DNA from: Alitta virens
Lineage: Eukaryota > Annelida > Polychaeta > Phyllodocida > Nereididae
NCBI GenBank assembly: GCA_932294295.1
Contig: OW028577.1
Span: 3,562,001 to 3,626,000 of the forward strand
DNA: 64,000 bases
Direction of reading: 5' to 3'
A program made the position numbers and the translations under genes. The notes below the pieces were generated by a model. That model saw only the letters and a program-made list of their open reading frames with translations, did not search any database and had not been told where the DNA came from. Of this stretch, positions 52,001-56,925 are shown piece after piece. The stretch's first letter is position 1; every line of letters begins with the position of its first letter.

Positions 52001-55000
52001 CACCAATCAACCCTCGATAGCTGCAAGAACTTGCCTTAGAGGGCTGCACTTTAAACATCTATCTATCTTTATCAAATCTATTGGATGTGATGCTAATTTT
52101 GAAATCCCTTGCTTGTACCCAGTGTCTGTGCTGGGCCAAGTACTTCAAGTCCCCAACAATGTGGCAAATTAATGGCAAATTAGTGGCAATATGAGCGTGT
52201 AGACTTCAAGCCTTATCCTGTCATCATCTGGCAGCACTTCTTAAAAGCTGATAAACAAATACAATAAACCAGATTATCATGTCAATTCATTCCAGCAAAA
52301 AACTATTTCATTCTAAGGCTGACATAGATGGCAATACTTTCCAATGTAAAGCACACTCTCACTCTCAGTGACTACAAGAAAGTAAGAATAAGCTACTATT
52401 GGGCATCCCTGGGTTTCAGTTGAAACAGAATTTTTGAAACCGTGAAAGTACATCTCCAAAGCGAATATTTAGAGTGACAAATGTAAAGGTCATGGTGAAA
52501 TTTTGCATCCGAAATCGACAGGTGACCTTATTAGCGGAACGACCTCGGGACACACTGCAGGCATATCGTCTTTATAGTCATTGCGATCCCCAATACCTTC
52601 ACATTCTTACATCTCAAAGGGGCTGATGGATGGGTCTTACTTCACAGTGTAATCAAGAAGAAGCAAACTGGATGATAGATGTAACTAAACATCTGAAAGT
52701 TCAAAGTTCTCCGAAATTTCGAGTCGAAGTCAAATTACACCGTGCTTATTCTGCAAAAATAACAAGTGCTGCAGAAAAAAACTCTAAAGCTCTAAAACAC
52801 AACTATGGGTAAAAGACTAGAGCAAAGTTTTTTCAAACTCAAATGGCATCACGGTTTCATCAAACAGAATAACATTGGGATAGATTAGTGATTTTATCTC
52901 CTGGAGATCTTAGAATTGGGCCCCATACGTAGTAGCCATAATGTCACGTCGTCTGCATCCATTGCATTGTCGATATTCTAAAATCTCCAGAAAATTCAGG
53001 GGTACTTTTTGTGAACAACTTATTTTTCAAACACTGAGGTGAGGAGGTTCAGGGTCTTCCACACATGCAGGTTGGCAAGGTCCATTTGAATACTGCTAAA
53101 TTAAAAGCACACTTCACACACTTACGCTGGCTACAATAATATGTAACTTACAGCTGCCTCCATTGGCAAAAGCCCGGTGGACAAATTCTTGAACGACAAA
53201 GAATAAGCTAATTTAGCGAGAACAAGAAAAGACATAGCAATGATATTATACCCAGGCAAAGGAAAAATGAAGAACCAAATACATGGACAAAAATATATTG
53301 AATCAATTAAACAAACTGTGTCTTTATGCTTTGTAAAGTCATATACACTGCCCGTCAATTCTTCACGAGATTAGTGTTGAATGCTTGTATATTTCTGAGC
53401 ACACTTCCACAGCAATATCATATGAATAAATTAAGGGAGGTGTTACAGAATATTTCCAACCCAAATCTGCATGATGGAGGTTTGGCTATTGACTTTCATC
53501 AATTTACTATATTAACTAAAACAGGTAATAAAGATGCTCCTTGAGGTAAACTACTAGTTAATAAATTGCATGATTATGCATCACTTGAAGAATATTTTTT
53601 TTCATCACTAGCTTTGCCTTGGTTACAGTAAGATAACATTTTTGCAACACACCTAAAAACTACTCAATTATCACATTACCTCATATAGCAACTGCAGGAC
53701 AGCTTACAAATAAACAGTCACATAACAAGAGAGTTTGCGAGTAGAACTGGACTATACAGAAAACCCAGTTTTATGTGCTCCGCAAACAGGATATTAATGG
53801 GTCCGCTTGACACGATGTTTGCCAAAGCCACCGACTGGGATTATCCCTAGAGTTCTAGATGTAACCTAGACTTTTGACTCGGCTAAAGGTCATTTCAGGG
53901 ACTGCCGTAACGGTTCAAGACTAAATTGAAGTTTGTGCCAATATTACTGCGAAAGAGTTCATGGTCTCCCAAAGGATCTTTTTTCCTTACATTACCATTT
54001 TATGTATCCCCCGTTTACAGTTGCATTGTCAACTAAGACTTTTTTAATTATTATCTACATTTATTGTTATATAATTTATAACATACCAACCAATCTAAAG
54101 TCTAACTCTAACACATATTGAACTTAAATTTGTTAATTAAAAACTCCATTTACAATTCAGTAAATTTTCCTTTTGTAGTTTAATACTATACTTTATATAC
54201 TTGTATACAATTATACACGATAGTGCAAGTCATATTGGCTCCAGCTAGATAAGTCTAATCAGCCAGTAACCTGAGGCCACGGATGCTGTCAATAAAGTGG
54301 TCAATATACAACTGCAGAAACCAAAGGTTAATAGCAAGGTCAAAGTGGACACTAACTTGGACAACTCCATAATCTGACCATATGAACCGATCGTTGTGGC
54401 AATGTAGATATACTGCAGGGCCACAGTCTAAGATAAATTTAGAAAAAAACCCCCCAAAAACAATAAAAAAAAGCAAATGGAGCTCACTATCTATGGGTTT
54501 GAATTTTGAGGTATCTGTTGTGATTGAGTTCAGCAAGGATCGGGTTAGTACGATACTGCGATAGACATAAAGGAGGTCATATCGTGAGACGCAATAACGG
54601 TGATTTATTGTATTCTTGTCTACACTCAACTGGACATCTACGTCAGTTGAGATGACCACAGCACTATTACTGACCTCAGGAAGTTCCATTGATAACTAGT
54701 CCTATTCATAACTCAATTCAATTCAATAATTCTTTATTATACTAACATGTGTACACTGTACTACACACCCAGCCAACAATGGCTTATTAGTCAGTTTAAA
54801 TACAGTTATTTATTTTATTTTTTTAATGTTTTAATATACTAGCTGTATAACAATAGCATGCCTTCCTATCGATAATTTATCAATATTTCAATGCTTTAAA
54901 ATATGAACTAATGAATTAGCAGTTGTAAATATATGTATAATCTTTTTTTCTTTTTTTTTTCACAAGGTGGCTCTCTCGACAGCGGCAAACTTATTGCCTT

Positions 55001-56925
55001 AGAGGGAGTCTCCTTGCTCCACTGTAAGAAAAAATTATTTGTATAATATGTAATTACTGTTATATGTTATTTAAGGAGCCAATAAAAACTGTGTCCTTGT
55101 CATTATGACACAGCATACTGACTGAGTAGCAAATAATAGGGAATTTACAAACTAGAATTTAAACGATTTTAATCTAACTATTCTAGACGCGTTTAAGACT
55201 AACAAAGTGGGTAGAGACCGGTCGCCCTTGACCACTAAGTACCATATATGGCATGATACCTTCGACCCATGGCCTCTTTGATGTATAGTGGGATATACGC
55301 AACTCCCATACAAATAACAAAATACCAAGACTCCGGTTGCTAGGACACGAATGGGCAAGAATTCAGGGGGCATGACCCAACTTGTATGGAGTGGTATTTA
55401 CTTATTCACTCGCAGTGCATTGGTGGTATTTATAATGTTATTCATGATAGGGTATGTGAGGTACATGGTCTTGTATGCATTTTGCCATGTTATTAAAGTA
55501 ATGGTAGCAGCACACACAACATAGACATAATTTAATGTATTATGTGGTATTCATTTTAATTTATTACTTGACATGGCTGGGCTATGTTCTAAATATTCTG
55601 AATGGCGTCATGAATGAATTTCTTAACTATCGCTCTTGTTTTAATTAATTTGATATCTTTAAAAAATGCCCGTCAAAATTGTACTGTTTAATATGCAAAA
55701 TATTTGTGACGTTGTATCTTTATACCCACTAGATAAGCCATGCTTTCTCTGGTTAATAAACTAACATACAACATACATGATACTGATTAATACTAATATA
55801 TACTTGGGCAGTATTTAATACTCATATATACTAGCGCAATAGAGGAACAGGCCAAAATCTTGCTCTCATGGTTTTTGCAGGGTGCCCACATTTTACTGCA
55901 ACACAAATTCCCTACTTTTTCAGACCAAAAACGAATTTTTCAGTTAATGTCACAAAACCATCCATAAGTTTCGATCTACTGGATGGATTTTATAGAAATT
56001 CCTCTAATAATGATGCTAAATATGTCTGCAATTAATTTCTGATATGATCTGGAGCTTACATTCCGTTTACATCTGAATTATTTTGTTTAAGGCTGCCATC
56101 AAATAAAGTCATTTCAGAAACAGGCATAATTTTCCAGACTTCAAAATTCCTTACTTTTCCAGACCTTCAAAATGAGTTTTTCAAATTCTCTACTTTTTCC
56201 AGGTTTCTCAATACTGCGGGCACCCTGTTTTGATTTGATGTGAAAGCCTCAGCTGCCCAGTGAAGAACTTTAAAGGCAGGAGGTAACCTCATAGAGCAAT
56301 TTTCCATGGCATGTATAATGATCATGTCTCTGCATCTGTCTATAGCAAAGATATAACTAAAGCCAACAAATTATTGGAATGAGAAAGCAATGGTCCTTGG
56401 ATACACAATAGCATCAGCATTTACCTGGTTCATCTGTTCCAAGTTCTGTCCATTTTGACGCCATTTCTTTCTGGTCTTTATCCGGACGCTGAAATCAAAA
56501 ATATTTTGTGTTACAGAATAGACGATATATTCGATAAAGAAATGCAAACACTTTGTCAGACTTAGGTCCTGAGCAGTAATATACGATTCAAAAAGTTAAT
56601 ATGGCTACAGAACGAATGTGCTGCACCAATCTGACAGAAAGATGAATTAAAAAATGGGTTTTGAAGCTAGCATGACTTGAGAAACACACTCGAAACAAAT
56701 TACAGATGAAAAGAGAGATCTAGTCGACTCAGTCTAGTTTAATGAATGGAATAAGGATTTCCGTGTGCCTTGATCTTGGCGACATGACTCTCAATCTACA
56801 CATGCAAGCCTCACACCGTCACAAAGACACATTTTGATATTCAAATTTACCTTTCTGGCCAAAGGAACGCTGAGCTCGGTACACATGCTATTGAGCGATT
56901 TGAAAATTCTCTTCTCCCAAGCAGC
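3955..56925 (-). CDS. TBC1D19: TBC1D19, TBC (Rab-GAP-like) domain protein, exons for the C-terminal 427 residues
   Basis: Thirteen minus-strand exons (56851-56925, 56425-56488, 43055-43154, 37420-37480, 7740-7851, 7145-7257, 6459-6596, 5769-5931, 5408-5517, 5151-5242, 4928-5043, 4149-4219, 3955-4023) total 1284 bases, 427 residues plus TAA. Every junction is GT-AG and in phase, and the product follows my recollection of human TBC1D19 (about 526 aa) from about residue 104 to the end. TBC proteins usually activate Rab GTP hydrolysis. The TBC region spans about residues 155-395 of this part. The arginine-finger motif IxxDxxR is IYKDVKL, with no Arg, and no YxQG glutamine finger is visible (YPPNGIIPFHG instead), so classical dual-finger catalysis is doubtful. 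Little is established about the family's Rab partner. The first ~100 residues were not found in 56926-64000. Introns of 29.6, 13.3 and 5.6 kb carry most repeats in this window. Confidence 0.95.
4149..4219 (-). CDS. TBC1D19: TBC1D19 exon w12
   Basis: Acceptor CTTTGTTTCAG, donor GAG|GTAATT. Reads LAMAIFSFRRTNLMQVQTYS then AAE, matching the family AAAVFAFR..NLM segment. Confidence 0.92.
4459..4702 (-). mobile_element. Inverted-repeat DNA element D1, copy 1
   Basis: Ends read (T)AGGGTGCC and GGTACCCTG, inversely related. The reverse complement of 55878-56227 aligns along its length (GGGTGCC..GTATTGAGAAAC...GGAAAA; distal end TTGCAG.AA.ATG.GGG.ACCCTG). It sits in the TBC1D19 intron between w12 and w11. 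No ORF. Confidence 0.65.
4928..5043 (-). CDS. TBC1D19: TBC1D19 exon w11, end of TBC domain
   Basis: Acceptor CACATTTCAG, donor CCAA|GTATGT. Reads LKIAFKWLIRAFSGYLSSEQ then VLLLWDRIIAYNSLEILP, the C-terminal TBC signature (FSGYL...LLLWDRI). Confidence 0.96.
5151..5242 (-). CDS. TBC1D19: TBC1D19 exon w10, TBC domain
   Basis: Acceptor CTTTTCAG, donor GCC|GTGAGT. Reads GIVSLCLLFESLLQKCEPQL then FYHLKSSGIQ and a split Pro codon. Confidence 0.94.
5408..5517 (-). CDS. TBC1D19: TBC1D19 exon w9, TBC domain
   Basis: Acceptor TCTCGTTTCAG, donor CAG|GTATGT. Reads SPLCYMYDDPVTLYYVFREL then YVRYFSKLHVLSSHPQ. Confidence 0.94.
5769..5931 (-). CDS. TBC1D19: TBC1D19 exon w8, TBC domain
   Basis: Acceptor ACTTTTCCAG, donor TACG|GTATGT. 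Reads ILLPFSRDTHVLQVFQG, then YAVNYPPNGIIPFHGFSMY. No YxQG glutamine finger appears where other TBC proteins carry it. Confidence 0.94.
5995..6255 (+). repeat. Dispersed repeat family R2, copy 1
   Basis: Shares CACACAACTAACCCAG(T/C)CACTTTTGACCTATGGTCC and downstream words (GCGGCC.GCAATG, AGTGATAACGTA, GTGAGT.T.GG.AGACTG) with 19930-20140 and with 11026-11250. Here it lies in the intron between w8 and w7 and overlaps no exon. Type unknown. Confidence 0.65.
6459..6596 (-). CDS. TBC1D19: TBC1D19 exon w7, TBC domain
   Basis: 46 codons, phase 0 at both ends, acceptor TTCCATACAG, donor CAA|GTAGGT. Contains YYEQLKT, HDLLVDNLIYKDVKLT and FVFEDYIYQ. IYKDVKL occupies the place of IxxDxxR without its arginine. 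Confidence 0.95.
7145..7257 (-). CDS. TBC1D19: TBC1D19 exon w6, start of TBC domain
   Basis: Acceptor TTCCTTTCAG, donor GTG|GTGAGT. Reads LSASHSPLAQEFAKKGCPIS then FRARLWCQILNVNVNDV. FRARLW is the first TBC motif (helix with R..LW). Confidence 0.93.
7740..7851 (-). CDS. TBC1D19: TBC1D19 exon w5
   Basis: Acceptor GTGAATTTCAG, donor AAAG|GTATGC. Reads RVQFSEISINQCQTGVDDGI then HVPAELFQLERKKLAKK. Phase 0 start agrees with w4 despite the 29.6-kb distance. Confidence 0.93.
8040..8610. other. Intron stretch without recognised feature
   Basis: Part of the 29.6-kb TBC1D19 intron. Neither strand shows coding signal or a repeat I can match elsewhere in the window. Confidence 0.4.
8615..9050. repeat. 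Degenerate tandem repeats
   Basis: AT-rich and built from loose variants of TTGAAACAATTTCATGCACA, AATTGT.AGT and ATGGATTAAT, recurring about every 40-85 bases (ATGGATT at about 8765, 8822, 8905 and 9000). Not coding. Confidence 0.5.
9658..9672 (+). repeat. Poly-G tract (15 G)
   Basis: Fifteen consecutive G in AT-rich intron sequence. Similar tracts are 60632-60646 (G15) and 58318-58329 (C12). Confidence 0.85.
10222..10545 (+). repeat. GATA/GAAAAAA microsatellite
   Basis: Runs of (GATA)n with GACA and GGTA variants, interrupted by GAAAAAA blocks. The long open frame on the minus strand (SIYLSIYLS) is only the low-complexity translation of the repeat. Confidence 0.95.
11026..11250 (+). repeat. 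Dispersed repeat family R2, copy 2
   Basis: Begins CACACAACTAACCCAGCCAC and carries TTTTGACCTATGGTCC, as in the copy at 5995. Its right part diverges, so the end is approximate. It recurs at 13071-13295 because of the tandem duplication. Confidence 0.55.
11819..11993 (+). mobile_element. tRNA-derived SINE S1, copy 2
   Basis: A box TAGCTCAGAGGTAGCG, B box GGGTTCGATTC, body variant CCCAACTGGTGCAG, tail CCCACCCACC. Target duplication ACCAGCTTCTCTGA (11805-11818, 11994-12007). Confidence 0.92.
12487..14531. repeat. 2.04-kb tandem duplication, copy B
   Basis: Directly abuts copy A, offset 2045 bases over most of its length. The junction falls between GGTGGCTCA and the GATA-type repeat, so the microsatellite lies at the breakpoint. 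Confidence 0.92.
13864..14038 (+). mobile_element. tRNA-derived SINE S1, copy 3
   Basis: Same insertion as copy 2, carried along by the tandem duplication, including its ACCAGCTTCTCTGA target duplication. Confidence 0.92.
14532..16940. other. Intron stretch, mostly unrecognised
   Basis: No exon found. Contains repeat R3 at 14827-14935 and a short direct repeat ACATTGGGC(G/A)GTTCATGAATA near 15750-15790. Otherwise featureless. Confidence 0.4.
14827..14935 (+). repeat. Dispersed repeat R3, copy 1
   Basis: Shares CATATCGCCTTAGAA(C/T)GACA, CAGAACCATTAGGTCTCC and GCAGTCA with 23440-23546, in the same order. Confidence 0.65.
16946..17135 (+). mobile_element. tRNA-derived SINE S1, copy 4
   Basis: Diverged full-length copy: A box region CCTCAGGGGTAGTGCTCGGC, B box GGGTTCAATTG, body with a small duplication (ATCATCTCATCAGCTCATTG), tail of CCCA repeats. 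Confidence 0.85.
17247..17370. mobile_element. Inverted-repeat MITE D2
   Basis: Left end TTACCCAGACAGCATTCCAA and right end TTGGAATGCTATCTGGGTAA form inverted repeats of about 20 bp with one mismatch. 124 bp in all, no ORF. Confidence 0.75.
17838..17935 (+). mobile_element. SINE family S2, 3' fragment
   Basis: Carries the S2 tail module: GGTGTCTATGCGG..CAGGTA, AAGACCCC, ATGGGAT.TATGTGTAACATG, as in the fuller copy at 20209. Confidence 0.55.
18407..18530 (-). mobile_element. tRNA-derived SINE S1, copy 5 (5'-truncated)
   Basis: Minus orientation; body from GGTTCAATTCCCGGTCGAGCC to GGACGTAAAGCCCTAATCC, but the head upstream of the B box is missing. Confidence 0.85.
18607..18838 (+). repeat. 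Dispersed repeat R1, copy 2
   Basis: Same family as 3495-3700 in opposite orientation. Includes the palindrome TAGGCCTA at 18624. Confidence 0.6.
19320..19560 (-). pseudogene. Decayed relative of the 24.9/26.6-kb segment
   Basis: Order of shared words with 24990-25170: AAATATGGCATCTC, GTCAGCAATGACAATTCC/GGCAGCAATAATTCC, CATTTGCAA, AGATCAATAA, GAGATGGTTGATAAT. On the minus strand one frame stays open for 60 codons (FIIDLSACDLQMISFENWL). A coding origin is possible but I cannot name it. Confidence 0.35.
19930..20140 (+). repeat. Dispersed repeat R2, copy 3
   Basis: Contains CTTAACCCAGCCACTTCTGACCTATGGTCC and AGTGATAACGTAAATATAGT, aligned with 5995-6255. Confidence 0.6.
20209..20470 (+). mobile_element. 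tRNA-derived SINE family S2, best copy
   Basis: tRNA-like head: A box region TAGTCTAATGGTTAAGGCATCC and B box GGGTTTGATCC about 45 bases apart. The tail module is TATGCTGAGGCAAG, AAAGACCCC, CCATGGGGTAAATGAGTAATATGG, AAGCCTTATCATCTCATCATTATG. The tail recurs at 17838, 23745, 38935, 46975, 49255, 51758 and 58675. Confidence 0.7.
21069..21262 (-). mobile_element. tRNA-derived SINE S1, copy 6
   Basis: Full-length, minus orientation, (GT)n tail side at 21070. Variant CCCAACTGGTGCAG. The 11-bp target duplication is CATGGCAAACT (21058-21068, 21263-21273). Confidence 0.9.
21922..22122 (+). repeat. Dispersed repeat R4, copy 1
   Basis: About 200 bases match 30426-30640 (TATAATGGAGTACATCAGG, TGCCCAGCTGCATCAGGCTC, GCATTATATCTTACATTAAA, GGTCATGCGCAC). 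Copies differ by substitutions and small indels. Confidence 0.8.
22790..22915 (-). repeat. Dispersed repeat R5, copy 1
   Basis: Matches 36362-36498 (CCTTTTCATCATCTCCGAAT, GCCATTGCCAAG, CAGTCAGATAGCGAG, ATCCCAATAATGCTTGGCTC). On the minus strand it reads EPSIIGMHSLSD, a stop, then LAMAFGDDEKAFW. Confidence 0.75.
23090..23265 (+). mobile_element. tRNA-derived SINE S1, copy 7
   Basis: Complete head, but about 14 bases after the B box (CCCGGTCGAGCCTA) are deleted. Variant CCCAACTGGTGCAG. Target duplication ACGACATATTAAG (23077-23089, 23266-23278). Confidence 0.92.
23440..23546 (+). repeat. Dispersed repeat R3, copy 2
   Basis: Partner of 14827-14935, with an 11-base insertion (CACTTTATGACA region). 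Confidence 0.6.
23745..24035 (-). mobile_element. SINE family S2 copy, diverged
   Basis: On the minus strand a tRNA-like head (GAGTTGGCTAGTGGTCAAGATC, then CCCAGGTTTCTGG) is followed by the S2 tail CAAAGACCCCACACATGGGG, TAAATGTGTAACAAGGTGTAG. Confidence 0.55.
24446..25996. repeat. 1.55-kb duplicated segment, copy A
   Basis: Repeated directly at 26126-27673 (offset about 1680), with scattered substitutions and small indels. Each copy holds a 65-70-codon open frame on + (LPPGISKWLTEKCRNYVIAN...), but the frame is not supported by splice or start context and I do not call a gene. Also carries a foldback MITE. Confidence 0.92.
25744..25898. mobile_element. Foldback MITE D3, copy 1
   Basis: TACATGGCCAAATGTG at the left end and its exact inverse at the right end. 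The interior is itself palindromic around GCATGGTTTTTGCC / GTGAAAACCATGC, with nested CATGCGTTT words. TA at both ends fits a TA target. Confidence 0.88.
25997..26122 (+). mobile_element. tRNA-derived SINE S1, copy 8 (5'-truncated)
   Basis: Starts inside the B box (CGATTCCCGGTCGAGCC) exactly where duplicated copy A ends, and runs to the CCACCACCACCAC tail just before copy B. It is the spacer between the two duplicated segments. Confidence 0.9.
26126..27673. repeat. 1.55-kb duplicated segment, copy B
   Basis: Second copy of 24446-25996; ends at the same GCACGCAGTATTAT and then continues into unrelated sequence. Somewhat more diverged than the 2.04-kb duplication, so probably older. Confidence 0.92.
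27429..27572. mobile_element. Foldback MITE D3, copy 2
   Basis: Same insertion as at 25744, inside duplicated copy B, 144 bp, slightly shortened in the middle. Confidence 0.88.
27674..28769. other. Intron stretch without recognised feature
   Basis: AT-rich; no exon, no repeat matched in the window. Confidence 0.4.
28772..28945. mobile_element. pogo/Tigger-like MITE with TA target duplication
   Basis: Terminal inverted repeats CAGTCAACCCTCATTTATCC and its inverse, flanked by TA on both sides (28770-28771, 28946-28947). Further internal CGGATAA words in both orientations. The CAGT(C/T)(A/G)ACCCT start is typical of pogo/Tigger ends. 174 bp, no ORF. Confidence 0.82.
28950..30420. other. Intron stretch without recognised feature
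   Basis: AT-rich, includes T-rich runs near 29890-29950. No supported exon. A TAGGCCTA palindrome is at 29724. Confidence 0.4.
30426..30640 (+). repeat. Dispersed repeat R4, copy 2
   Basis: Partner of 21922-22122. This copy has an additional CACGCACACCAACGCACATAG segment. Confidence 0.8.
30766..30909. mobile_element. Foldback MITE D3, copy 3
   Basis: Ends TACATGGCCAAATGTGCCA and the inverse TGGCACATTTGGCCATGTA; palindromic interior as in copy 1. Confidence 0.88.
31139..31455 (+). mobile_element. Promoter-like MITE D4, copy 1
   Basis: 317 bp, flanked by TA (31137-31138, 31456-31457). Imperfect end repeats GTGGATTTTCAC / GTGAAAAGACTC. In order: CCACCAGGTGGCTA; inverted CCAAT box CTATTGGCTG; TTCCCGCCC (E2F- and GC-box-like); second inverted CCAAT box GATTGGCTG, 32 bases from the first; then about 170 bases on an ATG opening MSNKRGGKTYVLLNSGLFSE. 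Other copies at 32345, 43551, 57229 and 61143. Confidence 0.75.
31389..31469 (+). other. Mini-ORF in D4 copy 1 (26 codons)
   Basis: ATG then SNKRGGKTYVLLNSGLFSEK, TLSQH, stop; the last codons run past the element end. Comparable frames are open at 43792 and 61392. Whether it is ever translated is unknown. Confidence 0.35.
31712..32305 (-). mobile_element. Non-LTR retrotransposon (CR1/L2/jockey-type) reverse transcriptase remnant
   Basis: Minus-strand frames give, in protein order, INNYLMNRKQFVSFNG, then INCGVPQGSILGPLLFILFV, then LFADDSSLF, the standard RT block with its (F/Y)ADD catalytic motif, followed by a deletion and a C-terminal type string KKGECPVWFDSMF...HSYETRQQ. A frameshift separates the first two blocks and a stop follows LFIQGKF, so it is dead. 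The 5' end is expanded by a 33-bp minisatellite, and the D4 element follows at 32345. Confidence 0.85.
32177..32305. repeat. 33-bp minisatellite within the LINE remnant
   Basis: About four direct copies of AGTTATTGATTAAATTAAGA TGTTCTTTGACCT (33 bases, one copy has an additional A). On the minus strand the unit is 11 codons of the RT reading frame (VKEHLNLINN-type). Confidence 0.9.
32345..32659 (-). mobile_element. Promoter-like MITE D4, copy 2
   Basis: Reverse orientation, TA on both sides (32343-32344, 32660-32661). Both CCAAT boxes and CCACCAGGTGG are intact, but the E2F-like core is changed to ATCCCACTC and the mini-ORF ATG to CTG; its frame stays open well past the element. Confidence 0.8.
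32708..32841 (+). mobile_element. tRNA-derived SINE S1, copy 9 (5'-truncated)
   Basis: Begins at the B box (GTTCGATTCCCGGTCGAGCC), variant CCCATCAGGTGC, ends in (CA)n. Confidence 0.88.
33306..36045. other. Intron stretch, little recognised
   Basis: Starts with a (CACC)n tract at about 33308-33327. A short tRNA-like phrase (GCTGAGTGGCCTGATGGTTAAC) lies near 33573. Several short open frames on both strands, none with codon or splice support. Confidence 0.35.
36046..36168. mobile_element. Foldback element D5
   Basis: Left arm TAGTTATATTCATCATAGTT GGGAGTTAAC and right arm GTTAACTCCC AACTATGATGGATATAACTA are inverse with one mismatch; the arms make up about half of the 123 bp. Confidence 0.85.
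36362..36498 (-). repeat. Dispersed repeat R5, copy 2
   Basis: Partner of 22790-22915. Minus strand stays open through SDDTREPSIIGMRSLSDCG and PVLAMAFGDDEKAFWERYQR, whereas the other copy has a stop; possibly the remnant of a coding segment. No family recognised. Confidence 0.6.
37420..37480 (-). CDS. TBC1D19: TBC1D19 exon w4
   Basis: Acceptor TTTTTATTTCAG, donor CTG|GTAAGT. After one split base it reads VSNSWGLVQVSLPVKDIHAL. It is followed by the 29.6-kb intron. Confidence 0.92.
38935..39055 (-). mobile_element. SINE family S2, 3' fragment
   Basis: Minus strand reads TTACATAATTATGGTGTTGA and CAAGCCTTATCATCTCGTCA TTA, the S2 tail. Confidence 0.55.
39160..39236 (-). mobile_element. tRNA-like SINE head (family S3)
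   Basis: Minus strand: GGAGGTCACGTGGTTAAAGTGC, then GGGTTCGATTCCCATTCC, A- and B-box-like with tRNA spacing (about 35 bases). No acceptor-stem pairing is evident, so not called a tRNA gene. Confidence 0.5.
40184..41119. mobile_element. Tc1/mariner-like inverted-repeat transposon, 936 bp
   Basis: Ends CAGGGTGCGGCATAAAAACT TGCGCC and the inverse of GGCGCAAG-like TGCAAGTTTTCAGGCCGCACCCTG; TA on each side (40182-40183, 41120-41121). The interior contains no long ORF, so it is non-autonomous or decayed. Confidence 0.8.
41122..43054. other. TBC1D19 intron w3-w4, right part
   Basis: No exon or repeat recognised; ordinary AT-rich intron. Confidence 0.4.
43055..43154 (-). CDS. TBC1D19: TBC1D19 exon w3
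   Basis: Acceptor CTTTCGTTTCAG, donor AG|GTAATA. Reads LSQFRPVYAPKDFLEVIASL then KNPNVSEGTDSM, clearly the family motif FRPVYAPKDFLEV. Confidence 0.94.
43551..43858 (+). mobile_element. Promoter-like MITE D4, copy 3
   Basis: TA at 43549-43550 and 43859-43860. CCACCAGGTGG, both CCAAT boxes and TTCCCGCCC intact. Left end GAGTGGATTTTCAC pairs better with the right end GTGAAAAGACTC than in the other copies. The mini-ORF at 43792-43875 reads MSNKKRWKTYVLLNSGLLSE then KTLLDNS. Confidence 0.82.
45103..45283 (-). mobile_element. tRNA-derived SINE S1, copy 10
   Basis: Full-length minus copy, variant CCCATCAGGTGCAG, head GACTAGCTCAGTGGTAGGAT, B box GGGTTCAATTC. Confidence 0.9.
45412..47730. repeat. 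Tandem triplication, unit A (2.3 kb)
   Basis: First of three direct copies, starting TTGCAATTA..ATATCAA..TTATGATGG. More diverged than B and C and lacks about 200 bases (TGGCAAATTAGTGGCAATAT... to CTACTATTGGGCATCCCTGG) near its end. No supported gene inside. Confidence 0.92.
46975..47215 (+). mobile_element. SINE family S2 in triplication unit A
   Basis: Head GCTGGGTGGCCTGACAGTTATTAAGGCAC, tail TCTATGCTGAGGCAAG, AAAGATCTCACCCATGGGGT, ATGTGTAACATGGGTGGAG. Repeated at 49255-49500 and 51758-52003 in the other units. Confidence 0.6.
47731..50233. repeat. Tandem triplication, unit B (2,503 bp)
   Basis: Nearly identical to unit C (offset exactly 2503); I saw only isolated differences, for example ACATGAAAATTCG vs ACATGACAATTCG and CTATGTTCGC vs CTATAATCGC. 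Confidence 0.94.
50234..52736. repeat. Tandem triplication, unit C (2,503 bp)
   Basis: Last copy; ends AGTCAAATT and passes into single-copy sequence at ACACCGTGC. Its near identity with unit B means a very recent duplication, gene conversion, or an assembly artefact. Confidence 0.94.
52737..54710. other. Intron stretch with one unrecognised ORF
   Basis: No TBC1D19 exon. The minus strand at 54689-54255 is open for 144 codons from an ATG (MELPEVSNSAVVISTDVDVQ); no domain, no splice or polyadenylation context, so not called a gene. Confidence 0.35.
54713..55085 (-). mobile_element. Probable non-LTR retrotransposon 3' end
   Basis: On the minus strand: GGAGACTCCCTCTAAGGCAA TAAGTTTGCCGC, a 3' UTR-like region, then ATAATAAAGAATTATTGAAT TGAATTGA, i.e. 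a poly(A) signal followed by a short (ATTGA)n tail as in CR1/L2-type elements. No coding part attached. Confidence 0.5.
55878..56227 (+). mobile_element. Inverted-repeat DNA element D1, copy 2
   Basis: Starts CAGGGTGCCCAC, ends GCGGGCACCCTG. Contains three variants of CTACTTTTTCCAGA. Opposite orientation to 4459-4702. Confidence 0.7.
56425..56488 (-). CDS. TBC1D19: TBC1D19 exon w2
   Basis: Acceptor TTTGATTTCAG, donor CCAG|GTAAAT. Reads RPDKDQKEMASKWTELGTDE then P. The final G joins AT of the next exon to give Asp. Confidence 0.93.
56851..56925 (-). CDS. TBC1D19: TBC1D19 exon w1 (first in window)
   Basis: 25 codons, phase 0 at both ends, acceptor TTTTAATTTAG, donor AAG|GTAAAT. Reads AAWEKRIFKSLNSMCTELSV then PLARK, matching the human WEKRILKSLNSMCTELS stretch. 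The upstream intron is at least 7 kb. Confidence 0.93.

Noticed and set aside
45412..52736. Repeated 60-94-codon frames in the triplication as a gene family
   Set aside because: Short frames on both strands recur only because the DNA is duplicated; several overlap SINE S2 and none has splice or protein support.
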